From the NCBI GenBank assembly GCA_030077755.1, contig JAQJZZ010000008.1:3906001-3970000 (forward strand): DNA of 64,000 nt, given 5' to 3'. Made by a program: the position numbers and the translations under genes. Source of the DNA: Filosporella fistucella (taxonomy: Eukaryota; Ascomycota; Leotiomycetes; Helotiales). Positions 1 through 11,305 of the stretch are shown here, one piece after another. A model generated the notes under the pieces. The model ran no database searches and had not been told where the DNA came from. It was given only the letters and a program-made list of their open reading frames with translations. Each line of letters starts with the position of its first letter. Position 1 is the first letter of the stretch.

Positions 1-1106
1 CTGGACCGACGTTCCATGCTTCACCTGCCCCCTCAGCTCTTCCCATCCCTAGCTTCTATTCAAAGTCTGTACCTGACTCTCCCGGAATGAAGGGTTTGAA
101 AGCTCTCAAGGAAACTCCTTTATCAACACCACCACGAGCCTCGTCCATTCTTCAGTCACAAAGAGAAGAGTCTCCGCTCGATCTCATATTCAAAGCAGAC
201 AGAGAAGAAAAGGCACGAGCCAAAAGTGCAAGCTCTACACAGGCTACTGCCTCAGCCACCGGTCCATTTCCACCACCAGCCTCTCCACGCAATAGTCAAA
301 CTCCACCAGCCGTGTCAGGCCGTGATGGCTACAACAACAGGATGCCAGCAAGCGGAATATTTGCAATGGAGCTGGATGGAGATAGGGAATCAGGTACTCA
401 ATTTGGCCCAGCTTTCTCCACTCCTTATTCTGAAAGGATAAAGGCGGTTCGGTCTACTAACCAGGCAATTCCTGTTACCACCCCTTCAAAAGACGTACAA
501 AGTTCTTCAGAGCGGGCGGAAGCCTTGAAGGCTTATCTCTTCTCCAATCACACGACCTCTTCCACTCAGCCTTCTGACTTTTCTCAATTATTTTCTCCTG
601 GCACACAACCACCATCCGGACCCCGGAGCGCAGGCTTGCCTCAGCGACCACTTAACAACAATTTCTCCCCCTCTAGACAGGATGCAAAATCGACGACTAT
701 CGGCCACAGGGCCTCTGGAAGGGCCTCTGGCCTGCGACAGGAGGTAACTCCCAGCAAAACACCAACCAGAACTCCGGATCGACCGAATTACTCCCCAAAC
801 TTTGCCAACCAAACTCAAACGTACGGAAATACTTCCAACAGTAGTGAATTTAGTGGACAATTCACTTCTCATAGAGCCTCTCCCATCCCTCCAATTCATG
901 GAGTATCATCTGATAATAGAAGTACTGATCTTCGAGGCATGGAAGATAGCCTTCGTAAAATCCTCAAACTAGGTCCAGCGGGGAGTTCTGGTGGTTCTCA
1001 ACCGGGCGTTGGAAGTCTTCCAGCAGCAACAGCATCCGTTCCAAATTACGTCGGTGGACGACCACCACCAATGAACGGCATACACAATGGTTTTATGGGA
1101 TCATAA
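1..1106 (+). CDS. Edc1/PNRC-type mRNA decapping activator (C-terminal part, 5' end outside window)
   Basis: The window opens inside this gene; the frame is open from base 3 and ends at TAA 1104-1106. The first codons encode GPTFHASPAPSALPIPSFYS, which matches the PNRC/Edc1 short linear motif. In that family the LPxPxF-like part binds the EVH1 domain of Dcp1, and a YAG element just upstream (outside the window) activates Dcp2. The rest, about 340 residues, is low-complexity and rich in Ser, Pro, Thr and Gln with no folded domain visible. Near the C-terminus there is one short amphipathic leucine-rich helix (SLRKILKL, bases about 944-970), which resembles the helical leucine-rich motifs that decapping proteins use to bind Edc3-type LSm domains; that part is inference. 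The expected role is P-body-associated stimulation of mRNA decapping. Confidence 0.75.
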   Translation, partial: GPTFHASPAPSALPIPSFYSKSVPDSPGMKGLKALKETPLSTPPRASSILQSQREESPLDLIFKADREEKARAKSASSTQATASATGPFPPPASPRNSQTPPAVSGRDGYNNRMPASGIFAMELDGDRESGTQFGPAFSTPYSERIKAVRSTNQAIPVTTPSKDVQSSSERAEALKAYLFSNHTTSSTQPSDFSQLFSPGTQPPSGPRSAGLPQRPLNNNFSPSRQDAKSTTIGHRASGRASGLRQEVTPSKTPTRTPDRPNYSPNFANQTQTYGNTSNSSEFSGQFTSHRASPIPPIHGVSSDNRSTDLRGMEDSLRKILKLGPAGSSGGSQPGVGSLPAATASVPNYVGGRPPPMNGIHNGFMGS

Positions 1107-1998
1107 GGATCGGTATATTATTTATGATTTACGGGAATAATGTCGGCGTCTTGGCATGGCTGGAGTACGGTGTCAACACGAGCTTTTGCTCTATTTGTTA
1201 ACGGCTCTCCGGCATTGCCCCATACCATGGGTTGGTTTGATGTGACATGTTTAGTCATGTTATGCCTTTCCAACCGATCACTTCGTTTGGCCAACGCTTG
1301 GCCAGGAACTTCCTTTTGTCTTGTTGTTACCCCACCACAGCACTTCTGCATTATTTCCTTGGTAATACAGTACGAGAATGTCTGCCTGCGGGCGGCTATT
1401 CAAAGGGTAAACGTAAATCGTTACGAAAGCGTCGATGATTCTTTCAGCGAAGGAACTTGGAAATGTGGAGTGGGACTTTATTCATGATAGATGATCACGA
1501 GTCCACGAGAATTCTATCTAATGATTACCCTGATCAAATTATATTTCCCCGTCTTTTGAGCCCAAAAATTTTATGATTGCTCTTATCAACCATGATAATT
1601 GGTAAAGTACGAGTAGGATGTAAAATCATAATTCCCTACTCGGATGGATTCAGCTGAGAACTGCTCCTGTATTGTCCTCAACTAGCACTACTTCATTAAG
1701 CCACTCATGTCTGCGCTAGGCGTTGGCTGTACTCCCCTTATTCGGCACCTCTCAAGTTGTCCTCGCGCTGTGTCTCCTTCTTAAATTAGATGTTACATGA
1801 CTCATGTATGAAATCGTTGCATGAGGTCACTGAAAATATCTCACGCGATTTTCGAAAATATTGCGCTAACGGAGGTGATCCAGGAGAGCCTATTCATTCT
1901 ACCTCTCAATCCGCCGTTCAATCCTGGTTTTAATCTTCACTGATATCAAGAACATGCAAGTTCATACAGCAACATCAAATGTCAAATCATGGGCAGCT
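1107..1998. other. Intergenic, convergent 3' flanks
   Basis: This stretch lies between the stops of two converging genes. The open frames here are short, show no recognisable protein and overlap one another. I see no RNA gene or repeat. Confidence 0.6.
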
Positions 1999-3979
1999 TT
2001 AGCAACTCTTCTCCCGTCGCTTCTTCTGCTCTGCTCCGTATCTCATACCGTGCGACAGCAAGAGGTATTTACTGAAGAAATCCTCTGCAAAGTCATCGAA
2101 TTTGACGTAGTCTGCTCCCAGCCGATAAGCTGCTGACATGCCACTAACAATTGCTAATTCGTGCATGTTCTGTAACTGTTAGATGGGCCCGTCTTCACAA
2201 GGGTTTTGAGCTTACAACTAAGGTCCAGGATCCTGCAAAAAGAGTGCTGTTTTTGCCGTTGATGAACATCATACCTGTGGTTGTCAGATGTAGTCCAGAA
2301 TTGTATTTGGAACTGTACCTGGGACGACCCGAACATAATGTTGCCATCTATGGCCAAGCTGATGCCACCACTTTTTCTCGATAACTTTATTCTCATCAAT
2401 CTCGTCGATTGTCCAAAGGTTCTTGTTGGTTTTGTCCAGAAATATGCTCTGGAAAACATGCCTCTCACATGGCACTGGGGTTGTTTCGGCATCGTGGTCC
2501 ATTCGGAATTGGTGTTGGTAGTTGGAGCAGTCGAACGACATTTCAATTTTCTCGGGGTCTTGGGCGTAAGACTTCGTGTAACTAGTAGTTGAGTTGAATC
2601 TTAGCACAGCTCCGCGATACAGCAGTATTCTAAGATGTAGAGATGGACTGAAAGTCGTGATACGAGGCATTAGGATATGACTTACTACATGGGTCTGAAG
2701 CCACTCGGCTCCCCGTCCACCCCCCTCTGTTCTCCCTTTGCGAAAGCAATTTGTTCTTTTTGCGCTTTGGAGCTCGGGGGCGCGCAGAGCGAGGGGTCGA
2801 ACGTTGTCTCGTAGTGTTTCTTGAAGTATTCACTATCCGAGTGGGTGACAGTTATATCGTCAAAGAATTTCGCACCACCAAGCACAAAATTTTCCCTCCA
2901 GGTTGCTGCCTTTCCCAATATCTTCAAAGCATCATCAGCAAGGACACACATCACCAGCTGGTCAAATGTCTCTGCCTCTGAATTTTTTTGCGGTGACTCC
3001 TGGCTGCCATCCGAGTCATCATGAAAAGGTCGAGATCGAACGACAATACAGGAATTAGTTCTCGTCTCTATCTGCGTCACATCGGTGTTCAAGCGAATAT
3101 CTACTCCCTTTTGCACAAGATCCTTTCTCCAATCTTCATAGAAATTATGGAGATTTGGAAACGTGACCATCGTTGGCAGATTCGGCAGCAATGTTTGTGA
3201 ATCGTAGTCCCATAACTTCATATTTGGATCATCAAAGAGTCGTTCCAAGATTGCACAGGATACGTTCGCTGTCTGGTTTCCTGTGCCTAGAAAGAGTGCG
3301 ATCAGAGGATATACCATCTTGTCCCCAAAATCCTTGTTGAAGAAGAACATTCGAAGCATGATTCGGATAGGTATGAGACCGAGAACCGGCATAGTCCATT
3401 TGATAATCTTAAGGACTTTACCAAATTTCTTAATATCTCCAGAAAATTGATTCACCAAGTTGCTCGGGAAGCAATTTGTCCAAAAGCCATCTGGCCCTTT
3501 GCCGAATGCAACCTGAAGCTTTACTTCCTGAGGTTCATGTCCGTATTTCCGGAAGAAGTTGAAAGTGTGCTTGAAGATCTTCTTGCCGTCAATATTGCAA
3601 AAGTCAAAGTCCAGAATGTACGCACCGGAGAACCACCCTGCACACCATCATTCATCCCTGACAACCACTCAGTAAATGATTTCTCAGCGATATGTAAGTG
3701 GGCAAAATGTAGTGCTTGAATTCACATCTGAGCCTTCCGCACATTACAGCTTGAGAAGGTGGGAGCCAGACTATTAGTAGGAAAAACACATGGCTTACAA
3801 TCTGTCCCATACTTTTGCTTATCCAGAGAGATCGAAGTTGCCTGGCCGCCTGTAACTCCCATACGCTCTATGACAGTAATTTTGAATTTATCGGGATGTT
3901 GTGCAAGAGTCGCGGCACATGACATTCCCGCAGCTCCTGCACCAACAATCACAATTCTCTTCCTCTTGTCGCCGGACAT
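1999..3979 (-). CDS. FAD/NAD(P)-binding flavoprotein, amine-oxidase-like
   Basis: Predicted 554-residue oxidoreductase in six exons: 3979-3799, 3657-3626, 3578-2686, 2647-2319, 2274-2216 and 2169-1999. The N-terminus carries the Rossmann dinucleotide motif IVIVGAGAAG, followed by a basic/acidic strand end (VIER) and GGQATS, typical of FAD-binding amine oxidases. The C-terminal exons rebuild a second FAD contact region (FINGKNSTLFAGSWTLV, then NMHELAIVSGMSAAYRLGA). The exon junctions were chosen because they restore family sequence: YGTD|W|MNDGVQGGSP|IFKHTFNFF, FRPM|Y|PSLHLRILLYRG and RVVP|G|MMFINGK. Exon 2 is only 32 nt and intron 3 only 38 nt. Substrate is unknown; the closest grouping I recall is the COG2907-like predicted NAD/FAD-binding proteins. 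It is transcribed divergently from TDP1 over a 1.07-kb gap. Confidence 0.85.
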
Positions 3980-5051
3980 TTTGAATCAGGGATCAGGTGA
4001 AGTGATTCAGTGAAGTTAAGGGAAGAGATAAGTAGATCGACAAGGGACTAGACCACAACCCGCAGCAGATAAGGATGTTGGAAAAAGAAAAGAAAAAAAC
4101 AACTGGGCAGTATGCGTGCAGATAATCGAAATGTTTGAAGTGATTGAAAACACGACTTGATTGTTTTATTAGGTATCTAAGGAACCACACTGTGTCGAGG
4201 TTTGTAGTGTCGTGTGGGAAATGTTCCACTGGACGCGATATCGTGAACGTCATTATTTTAGCGTGACTTTCATTTGAGAACACAACCTAGAAGAGCGAGC
4301 CTAAACATAAATGTAAGATGGACTATCAAGTCCGCGGAGCAACCCACAAGCAGTCAAAGTAAAGATTTTCACTGAGGGCGAACATCCAGGTGGCAGAACT
4401 ATCTATTAGTGCTTTCTTAGAGAAACTAAAATGGAAAGTTACAGAGCGATATGCGCTATTGGGAAGTTGCATGGTGCTCATATTCTGAAATAGTTTGTAG
4501 AAAACACTCACCATTGCGGTGCATTTGAGCTAGCTCTACAAGGGATTAATAGCATCTCAGATTTTGATGTGTTGAAAAGTAAGATACGGAGGCATTCTTA
4601 ACATCCTACGCCGGCGAAATTTGTAGATCATATCTCAGGCATTGCACTGATTGCGCACGGACCAGAATGAGGTCCGAGACACAACTTGTCGTCACTGGGC
4701 CATGACATGGGGAGGCTGCAAAATGCACGACGAAGCAACGAACGCAATAAAGACTCTGAATACAAATGCAAGACTGTACTCTATCTACCTCACTAAGTCC
4801 ATTCATCAACATCAAGAATATTACGCGGCACAATCGGTGCTTTCATACACTGAACCAGGTCTTTTTCGGGCCCAATCGTTCTGCTGTATCGTTTCACCTT
4901 CGTGCTTGCTATGCATTGCAACTGCCCTCTTCTTAATGAGGATTATCATCTCTAGCAAACGCGCATTCACGTGATACAATATCATCTCGTCCATTCCTCC
5001 CGCTGAAACTCAGCAAAAGACCCTCTCTGATTTTAATTCTATCTGCTAAAT
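3980..5051. promoter_or_regulatory. Divergent intergenic region, flavoprotein / TDP1
   Basis: About 1.07 kb between two divergent starts, so it should hold both promoters. The short open frames on both strands have no recognisable protein. No specific binding site is claimed. Confidence 0.5.
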
Positions 5052-8000
5052 ATGTCAGATTCCGAAGATGAAGATCTCAAGAAAGCAATTGCCCTCTCAC
5101 TTCAAGAGAGCGGCCCAAAATCACGCAAGCCACAACCAACCGTTATTGACCTTGTGTCCGATGACGAAGACTCTTGCGATGATGACAACCTTGATGCCCC
5201 AGCTACGGTACGGCCAACAAGAACACCAACTCAACCGGCAACCACCTCAAAAGTCGAAGTCCAAGTGCCAGGAGATGTTCCGAAACGGAGCGTTCAGAGT
5301 TCGTCTGGACCAATTTCACCGCCAGGACTCACTGAAAATATGAAGGGCAACACCCAAAGTGTCCAGGTTGGCATTCTTGGTCTTGATCGAAAGATGATGG
5401 AGGAAGAACGTTTAGCAAGGCTAGCTCAACAAAAAGGTGCTGCTATGATGGGATCGGCCCAGGAACTTCATCAGCAAATCTATGAATCCAAAAAGAGAAA
5501 GCCATCAACAGATGCACTAAGTCAGACCGATCGTCCGGATACAGAATCAAAGAAACAAAAAACACACATGTCCTCTACAGTTGGGTCAGGTCTTCAATAT
5601 CCAAACGGGGCAGTGAAAAGAACCTGGGTATCTGGCTGTCCTCGAACTGGAGATGACATCAAGATTGAGGAGGTCCTACAAAAGGATGACCTTGAGCTCG
5701 CCGTCTTGAGCGCATTTCAGATCGAGTCGGACTGGATCATGAACAAGCTCAATGATGACACCAAGGTGATTTGGGTTCTCCAGGCGAAAACTGAAGCTGA
5801 GGTGAGTTGAAGGTTGTGAGTCGATTTCCGCACGATGTGATTTATAACACACAACTCCCTATACTTGGCTTGCCACAGGGTTTTCTGAATTTGAATGTGG
5901 TGTTGAATCCTTCTTACACTCGTTCAAGATCTGGGTATTATCTTCATTGGATTTTCTAACATGGTTCACTTAGAAACAAAATTGGCATTCTGCAGCACCG
6001 AATAATTACCGCTTCTGCTTCCCAAACATGCAAGGCAATATCAACTGCAGTAAGAATACCAAACCTGCTACTGATTTCTGTCTTTGCGTTTCATATGATT
6101 GAAACCTTACAACCGATCATTGTACCCTCACGTTATCAAATTATTCAGGATTTTCGCTCGAGCCATTTTCGAACTTTGATATTGATTCGTATTCTAGTGC
6201 ACTCAAAACTTCAATTACTCGCATATCCAACTCACCTTCGCGTTGTCGTTCCCAGTGCAAATCTAACAAGTTACGATTGGGGTGAGACAGGAGTAATGGA
6301 GAATGTAAGATTCCCAAGCCGTCTACGGCGCTTTCTCCTGCCTTCCCGCTGCGTTTACTGTCACATGCTACCCACAGACGCAGCCATTGCTGGTTACTGA
6401 TACAACAGGGCTGTCTTCACAAAGTTTGAGGCGTTTAAGGTTCAAGGCTGACTGACGAGGGACAGGTTCTCTTTCTGATTGATCTTCCGAGGCTGTCTGA
6501 CAGTAACTCGACAGAACCTACAGACTTTGGAAATGAACTTACCAGATTTCTGACAGCCATGGGTCTGGAACAAAAAGTCGTGGACAGCATCAAAAAATTC
6601 GACTTTACCCGGACAAAGGATTTGGCATTCGTTCACTCGATAGGGGGGTCTCACACAGGGTCAGGCTGGAAATCCACAGGGTACGCTGGCCTTGGAGCTG
6701 CGATTACAAAGCTCGGCTTGGACATGAAGGAAGCCCCTTACATTGACTTTCTTGTATGAAACACATTCCATGGAAATACATTACTCGAGTTTGTCGATGC
6801 TGATAGAGAGTACAGGCGGCTTCCATCGGTAGCCTTAACTACAGCTTCATTAAGACCATGTTCTTGGCAGCTCAAGGTAAGAGGCATGCTGATTTACTTC
6901 ATATTCTGCATGGAGGAGGCGGAAACAACCGCATCGCCTTGAGTCATCCCGTGACATCTGGAGATTTCCCGCCCCCAGTACGCTAGTAGGCCAAGGCATG
7001 ATCTGAGTTGTGACGGATCTGGTAACAGACGTTGATCGTTGGGCTGACGTGTTATTTCAGGGGATGACGGGTTAATAGCATATGGCTGGCGTATTCAACA
7101 GAGTGCCAAGGGGAGTCAAATGGACTTATCGGAGCGCGAACTTTCGGATCAACTCAAGACTCGCTGCCGGATATATTTTCCAACTCAAGAAACATTGGAG
7201 AAATCTAAGGGTGGAATTAGAGTAAGTGAATTCTCAACACGACTGTAATCCCCTATCGCCGGCCTGCCAGGAGCTGACTTTTATCCGCCCAGGCAGGTGG
7301 TACGATCTGCCTTCAAAGGAGGTGGTACGAATCGAGTTCATTTCCAAGGTCTCTCATGCGTGATTGCAAGAGCCGTAGAGAAGGGATACTGATGCACAGC
7401 AAAATGATCTTCGTACGACCACCTCCCAAAATGGCCACAAAAAATCGAGCTTGGGCATATATTGGCAGTGCCAATCTGTCAGAAAGTGCTTGGTGAGCTA
7501 TTCCGTCCCTTTCATTGACTTTCGTCTCCCCCACATTCGTGTTCTCAGATTAGATGGCTTCGGCAATTCCGACCCTTGAAGCATTTGTCTACCTCAGTAG
7601 TCTTCTCTTGAGATTCACGGAAAATTAACACCGGGTTGAGATCGAGCTTCCTTACAAAATTTGGACTCGAAGAGTGACCAACTGCGCCTCCATGACTTGT
7701 AATCAACTTGGCAGCTGTCCCAATTGCCAAGATGGTTCAGAGTTACTGCCAAGTGCTGATTGCGAATTCTGTCGTGGCGCGTAAGGCTGTATACGCCAAG
7801 TCTATCTTTGGCACTCCAGCCTTTCTCCAAGACATCAATTAGGAATCTTGAGATAGACAATGGCTAACGTAACTCTTTCGACAGGGGAAATCTTGTGAAG
7901 GACAAGGTCACCAAGGGCATCAAACTCAACTGCCGAAATTGGGAATGTGGTGTCATCGTTCCTGTGCCGGCTCCCACATCAGAGAGTAACTTTGAAAGTT

Positions 8001-8116
8001 CCAGTACGGAGAGCTCGGCTGGGATGGATGTATTCAGAGGCGTAATCCCAATTCCCATGGAAGTGCCAGGTAAAGAATATATGGGAAAACAGCCATGGTT
8101 CTTCAATGAACTGTGA
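5052..8116 (+). CDS. TDP1: Tyrosyl-DNA phosphodiesterase 1
   Basis: Predicted 624-residue phospholipase-D-superfamily enzyme that removes trapped topoisomerase I peptide and other adducts from DNA 3' ends in the nucleus. Exons: 5052-5801, 5974-6049, 6198-6304, 6466-6753, 6816-6876, 7061-7221, 7293-7492 and 7885-8116. Both HxK motifs are intact: NCMHSKLQLL (His277, Lys279, created by splicing of exons 2 and 3) and LMHSKMIFV (His516, Lys518), the second followed by IGSANLSESAWG. Residues 5-19 form a ubiquitin-interacting motif (DEDLKKAIALSLQE), and residues 31-40 (VIDLVSDDED) form a SUMO-interacting-type hydrophobic/acidic motif; residues 41-185 look disordered. The last intron (7493-7884) is 392 nt, much longer than the others, with a CTAAC branch site 22 bases before the acceptor. 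Confidence 0.95.
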
Positions 8117-11100
8117 TGCTATTTGGAGAGCGCAGACTAGAGGATGGAAACTCAGTTGAGATACTCAATGTGAATCCCAAGGTGCATGAATGGAGATGAG
8201 CTTCCTAGCCAGGGAGGAAACATTATTAACCTCAACTATTGGACCCCTGCATGACGAACGTGGTTCTGAATCGCGGGGCAGATAATACTTTGTATGATAG
8301 AAGGACTATTCTTGATGTTATTGTTTCTAGAGGTAAGAGTTAGAGGGTTAGTAAGGTAGAACGATGTTTATGCAAAGGAGTGAGTGTACGTTGTCCGTGG
8401 TCCCCAAGTCTTTCGGCTGCAAAGTTGTAGTATCCAGTGGCGCTTCCCCTGAAAATGAAACTTGGCACAGCGCGGAAAACGATTACATTGGTCAAACGTG
8501 AGCGATTTTTTATTTCCAGACGGTCCGTGAGGAAATGAAGAGTACAACAGCTAATTGGAGCCTTTACGAGTGAACAATTAGATATGAAACTGTGCCCAAT
8601 ATGATTATTGATCACGGAGCCAAGTTCAACTCACAAGGCGAGGTTTCCATTGTTGGATGACAGGGACGGAGGGCGAACGATTTCGAGGCGCGCCGGCATG
8701 TCACCCAGCGTTGGGATTCCAAGTTGAAGATCTACAAGGGCCTGGGTTCACAACTAGCATGTCTGCTGTCGTTCTTCAGCGATGGCGGTACTGTAGGTTT
8801 AGGTAAAGTTAAAAAGAATCATACTAGGTAGACACGGTCTACTACAAGAGTGGAAAGTTAAGCCATGCTGGGTCTCCCTGGGTCGTATAAGATTCAGTTA
8901 GAAATTGGCACTTTGTCCGAACACGCTCCTCTATCTCGCGGCCATGCTCCATGCAGCGGCTGTGTCACATACAGTGCAGTATATACTCTGGTAGCTCGTC
9001 GATTCCACGTTCTGGGCAGTTGTAATCGTGATCTCCTTGGAACAGACCATCGCTAATCCTCGTAGAAGCAATTGAGAGTGCAGACAGGGTAAGAAGGTTG
9101 AGTCCGATTGCTACTAAACTTACTTCATACAATGTGCTAATAATCTATGCAGCAAACACAGACAGCTAAACGTGCATGCTTTGGAAGTATCTTCGTTTGC
9201 TACCCTGCTAGGACATATGGTATGGGTGGAAAAATCCCCTGCTTTGTTACAGTGTCAAGCAACTATGCAGGTTCCTTCTATCCCCAGCTTGGTGATATTT
9301 TGAGTTGGACGTTAATGCAACATTCACTTACCTCCGTACACGATTCACGGCGTTTAAACCCCAGTTTTGATACTGGATATCACGTGTAAACATTTCCACT
9401 CTCTTGGTCTTCACTTTCTCTAGAGTGTTGATCTAAGTGTCGGACGGATTGTGCTTGTGAGTATCTCGCATGACTTGGAGTCTGTGCATCGGTGGTATCT
9501 TCAAAGTTCTGAGCCAGTTGGAATCGAGTAAACCAGTCCATGAACTGGTTTGCAGATCTGGTCTCAATTTCGAACTACTAATAGTAGTTAATGACTGACA
9601 GTATCTCAAACCTTTAAAATCCGTTACAGTATTCGGATTGCAGCTTGACTCAGTGCCAGGGCATGCGGCCTTGCTCACAGTTGTTCTCGAAGCCAGGGTT
9701 GCAGATTTAGTGTAGTTGGTGATGGGATAGGTTGGATACCGTTAGATTCCCACTACCTCACAATATTCCGAATGGTAAGGTAAGGTACTGCGCCTGCATC
9801 TCTACGTGGAGGCAAACTCATAGAAGCTGTGCGATGACGAAGGTGGTGCGAGTGCGAGGAGGATGATGCTCGTTGTCGGTGCGAAAAAGGCGGGAGTTTC
9901 GTGCTTGGGATCTTGGCAGATGTGATGCGCTGATGCAACTTGTTTCCGTCCAGCTCGTATGCTGCATGTATACAGAATATTGAACATTCTTGCAGCAGAA
10001 TTGACAAAGCGAATTTACCCAACACTTCCAGACCCGGCTTATCGACTTACTACGGATACCGCAGAGTGGTTGTCGAGTCCGTTCATCTACACTTGCAGTC
10101 AACGGAACGGAATGTGTCTGTGCTCTGCAGCGACTATCATGATGTTCGTGCTGGTCGTACATTGAAGTCTCAGTCCTCGAGCACTGATCTTGCTGGCTGG
10201 ACAAAAAGCCGTTAACAGGACGGCTCAGTAACCAATCGCTTTAAGTTTCCCATGGCGGAGCTGTCCGCTGTTTGACGGGCTAGATGTGAAGATTGCAAGT
10301 ACGTTTAGACGATGCAGATATTGATATTGCCTTTTAGACGCACTCTACGTTTGTATACGTGCATCATGAATAAAAGAGAAGGTTCAGCCGCAATGAGGGG
10401 CGGATCGTCAAGGTTCATGAAGAATTGAAGGGTCCAAAAGTCAAAACCGATATGCCGGACTTCAATACATAGGTATTACGAATCTGTAGGGAATACATAT
10501 CTCATGTTCATGCACAGAAACGTTCCGGACGGAGCCACGGAACGATATCTGTGATCAATAGGCGTTCTACGGACAAGAAAAGATTTAATTATAGTCGGCG
10601 AGGTGCAATTCGATCTCCGCGATGTTTCGGTTTCTCTCGTTTTCCCTGATAACTTCCCTGTGTTGGGCCGCAAATACCGAAAGATCGTCATCATGAATGA
10701 CAGGGATTGTAGATGGAGATACAAAGTGTGGGATAGGGATTGCGATCGAGCGGTGTTGATTGTCGATCAATTTCACATGGCCAGGGTACATCTTCGTCCA
10801 TGGTATGTATCGGACACCATTTGTTCCGACTTTTGTATTCCGGAAGGTCAAGAAGACAATCTTTTTGCTTTTGGATTTCGGGACGCTGGCCGAGAAAAAG
10901 AAAGTTTACTATATCTTCGTGCTTGTCTCGGCTTGTGTAGCCTGAGAACCGAGCGAGCTACTTTAATTACTGTAGCACACATCTGATCTGGGATCTGGAC
11001 CATATTTCTCCGCGTGTGGTAATGTAACTTTGTACCACTCCCGAGCCGTTCGTATGTCTTCTATTCCCATTCCGTGCCGAGATGGAGGGGTTCGTACGGC

Positions 11101-11150
11101 GGAAGAACGAATCTCAAAGACGATGATCTAGCTGTGGCCACATAAGCATA

Positions 11151-11305
11151 CTGGTGGTCAGGATAAATAAGTGTACCCTTGTTGTTACTTCTAGCAGCTT
11201 CGGCCTCACAAATACAGAATTTCTTGCTTTGGGATTGGTCTGCCTCCCTGGCTGAGGCTGACTTTAGAACCCTCAAGGGTACACTTATTTATCCTGACCA
11301 CCAAG
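11151..11305. mobile_element. MITE-like element with 30-bp perfect terminal inverted repeats
   Basis: Bases 11152-11181 and 11274-11303 are perfect inverted copies of each other (30 bp), separated by 92 bp. The arms begin TGGTGGTCAGGATAAATAAG. Extending outward, the arms stay similar with one indel, and the 155-bp unit is flanked on both sides by the dinucleotide TA (11149-11150 and 11306-11307). This fits a non-autonomous Tc1/mariner-type element with TA target duplication. It has no coding capacity. No other copy is visible in this window. Confidence 0.7.

Noticed and set aside
1870..1884. GGAGGTGATCCAG resembles the 3' end of bacterial 16S rRNA (anti-Shine-Dalgarno complement).
   Set aside because: Only about 13 bases match; the flanks do not continue as rRNA and the setting is fungal. 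Chance match.
3579..3637. In-frame reading WFSGAYILDFDFCNIDGKK just before IFKHTFNFF in the flavoprotein gene.
   Set aside because: It reads well, but the family sequence MNDGVQGGSP followed by IFKHT is restored only if 3625-3579 is an intron; the reading is then intronic.
10585..10986. Overlapping frames of 88 (-) and 127 (+) codons.
   Set aside because: Neither reads as a known family, and neither has convincing splice-linked neighbours; both strands are open at once.
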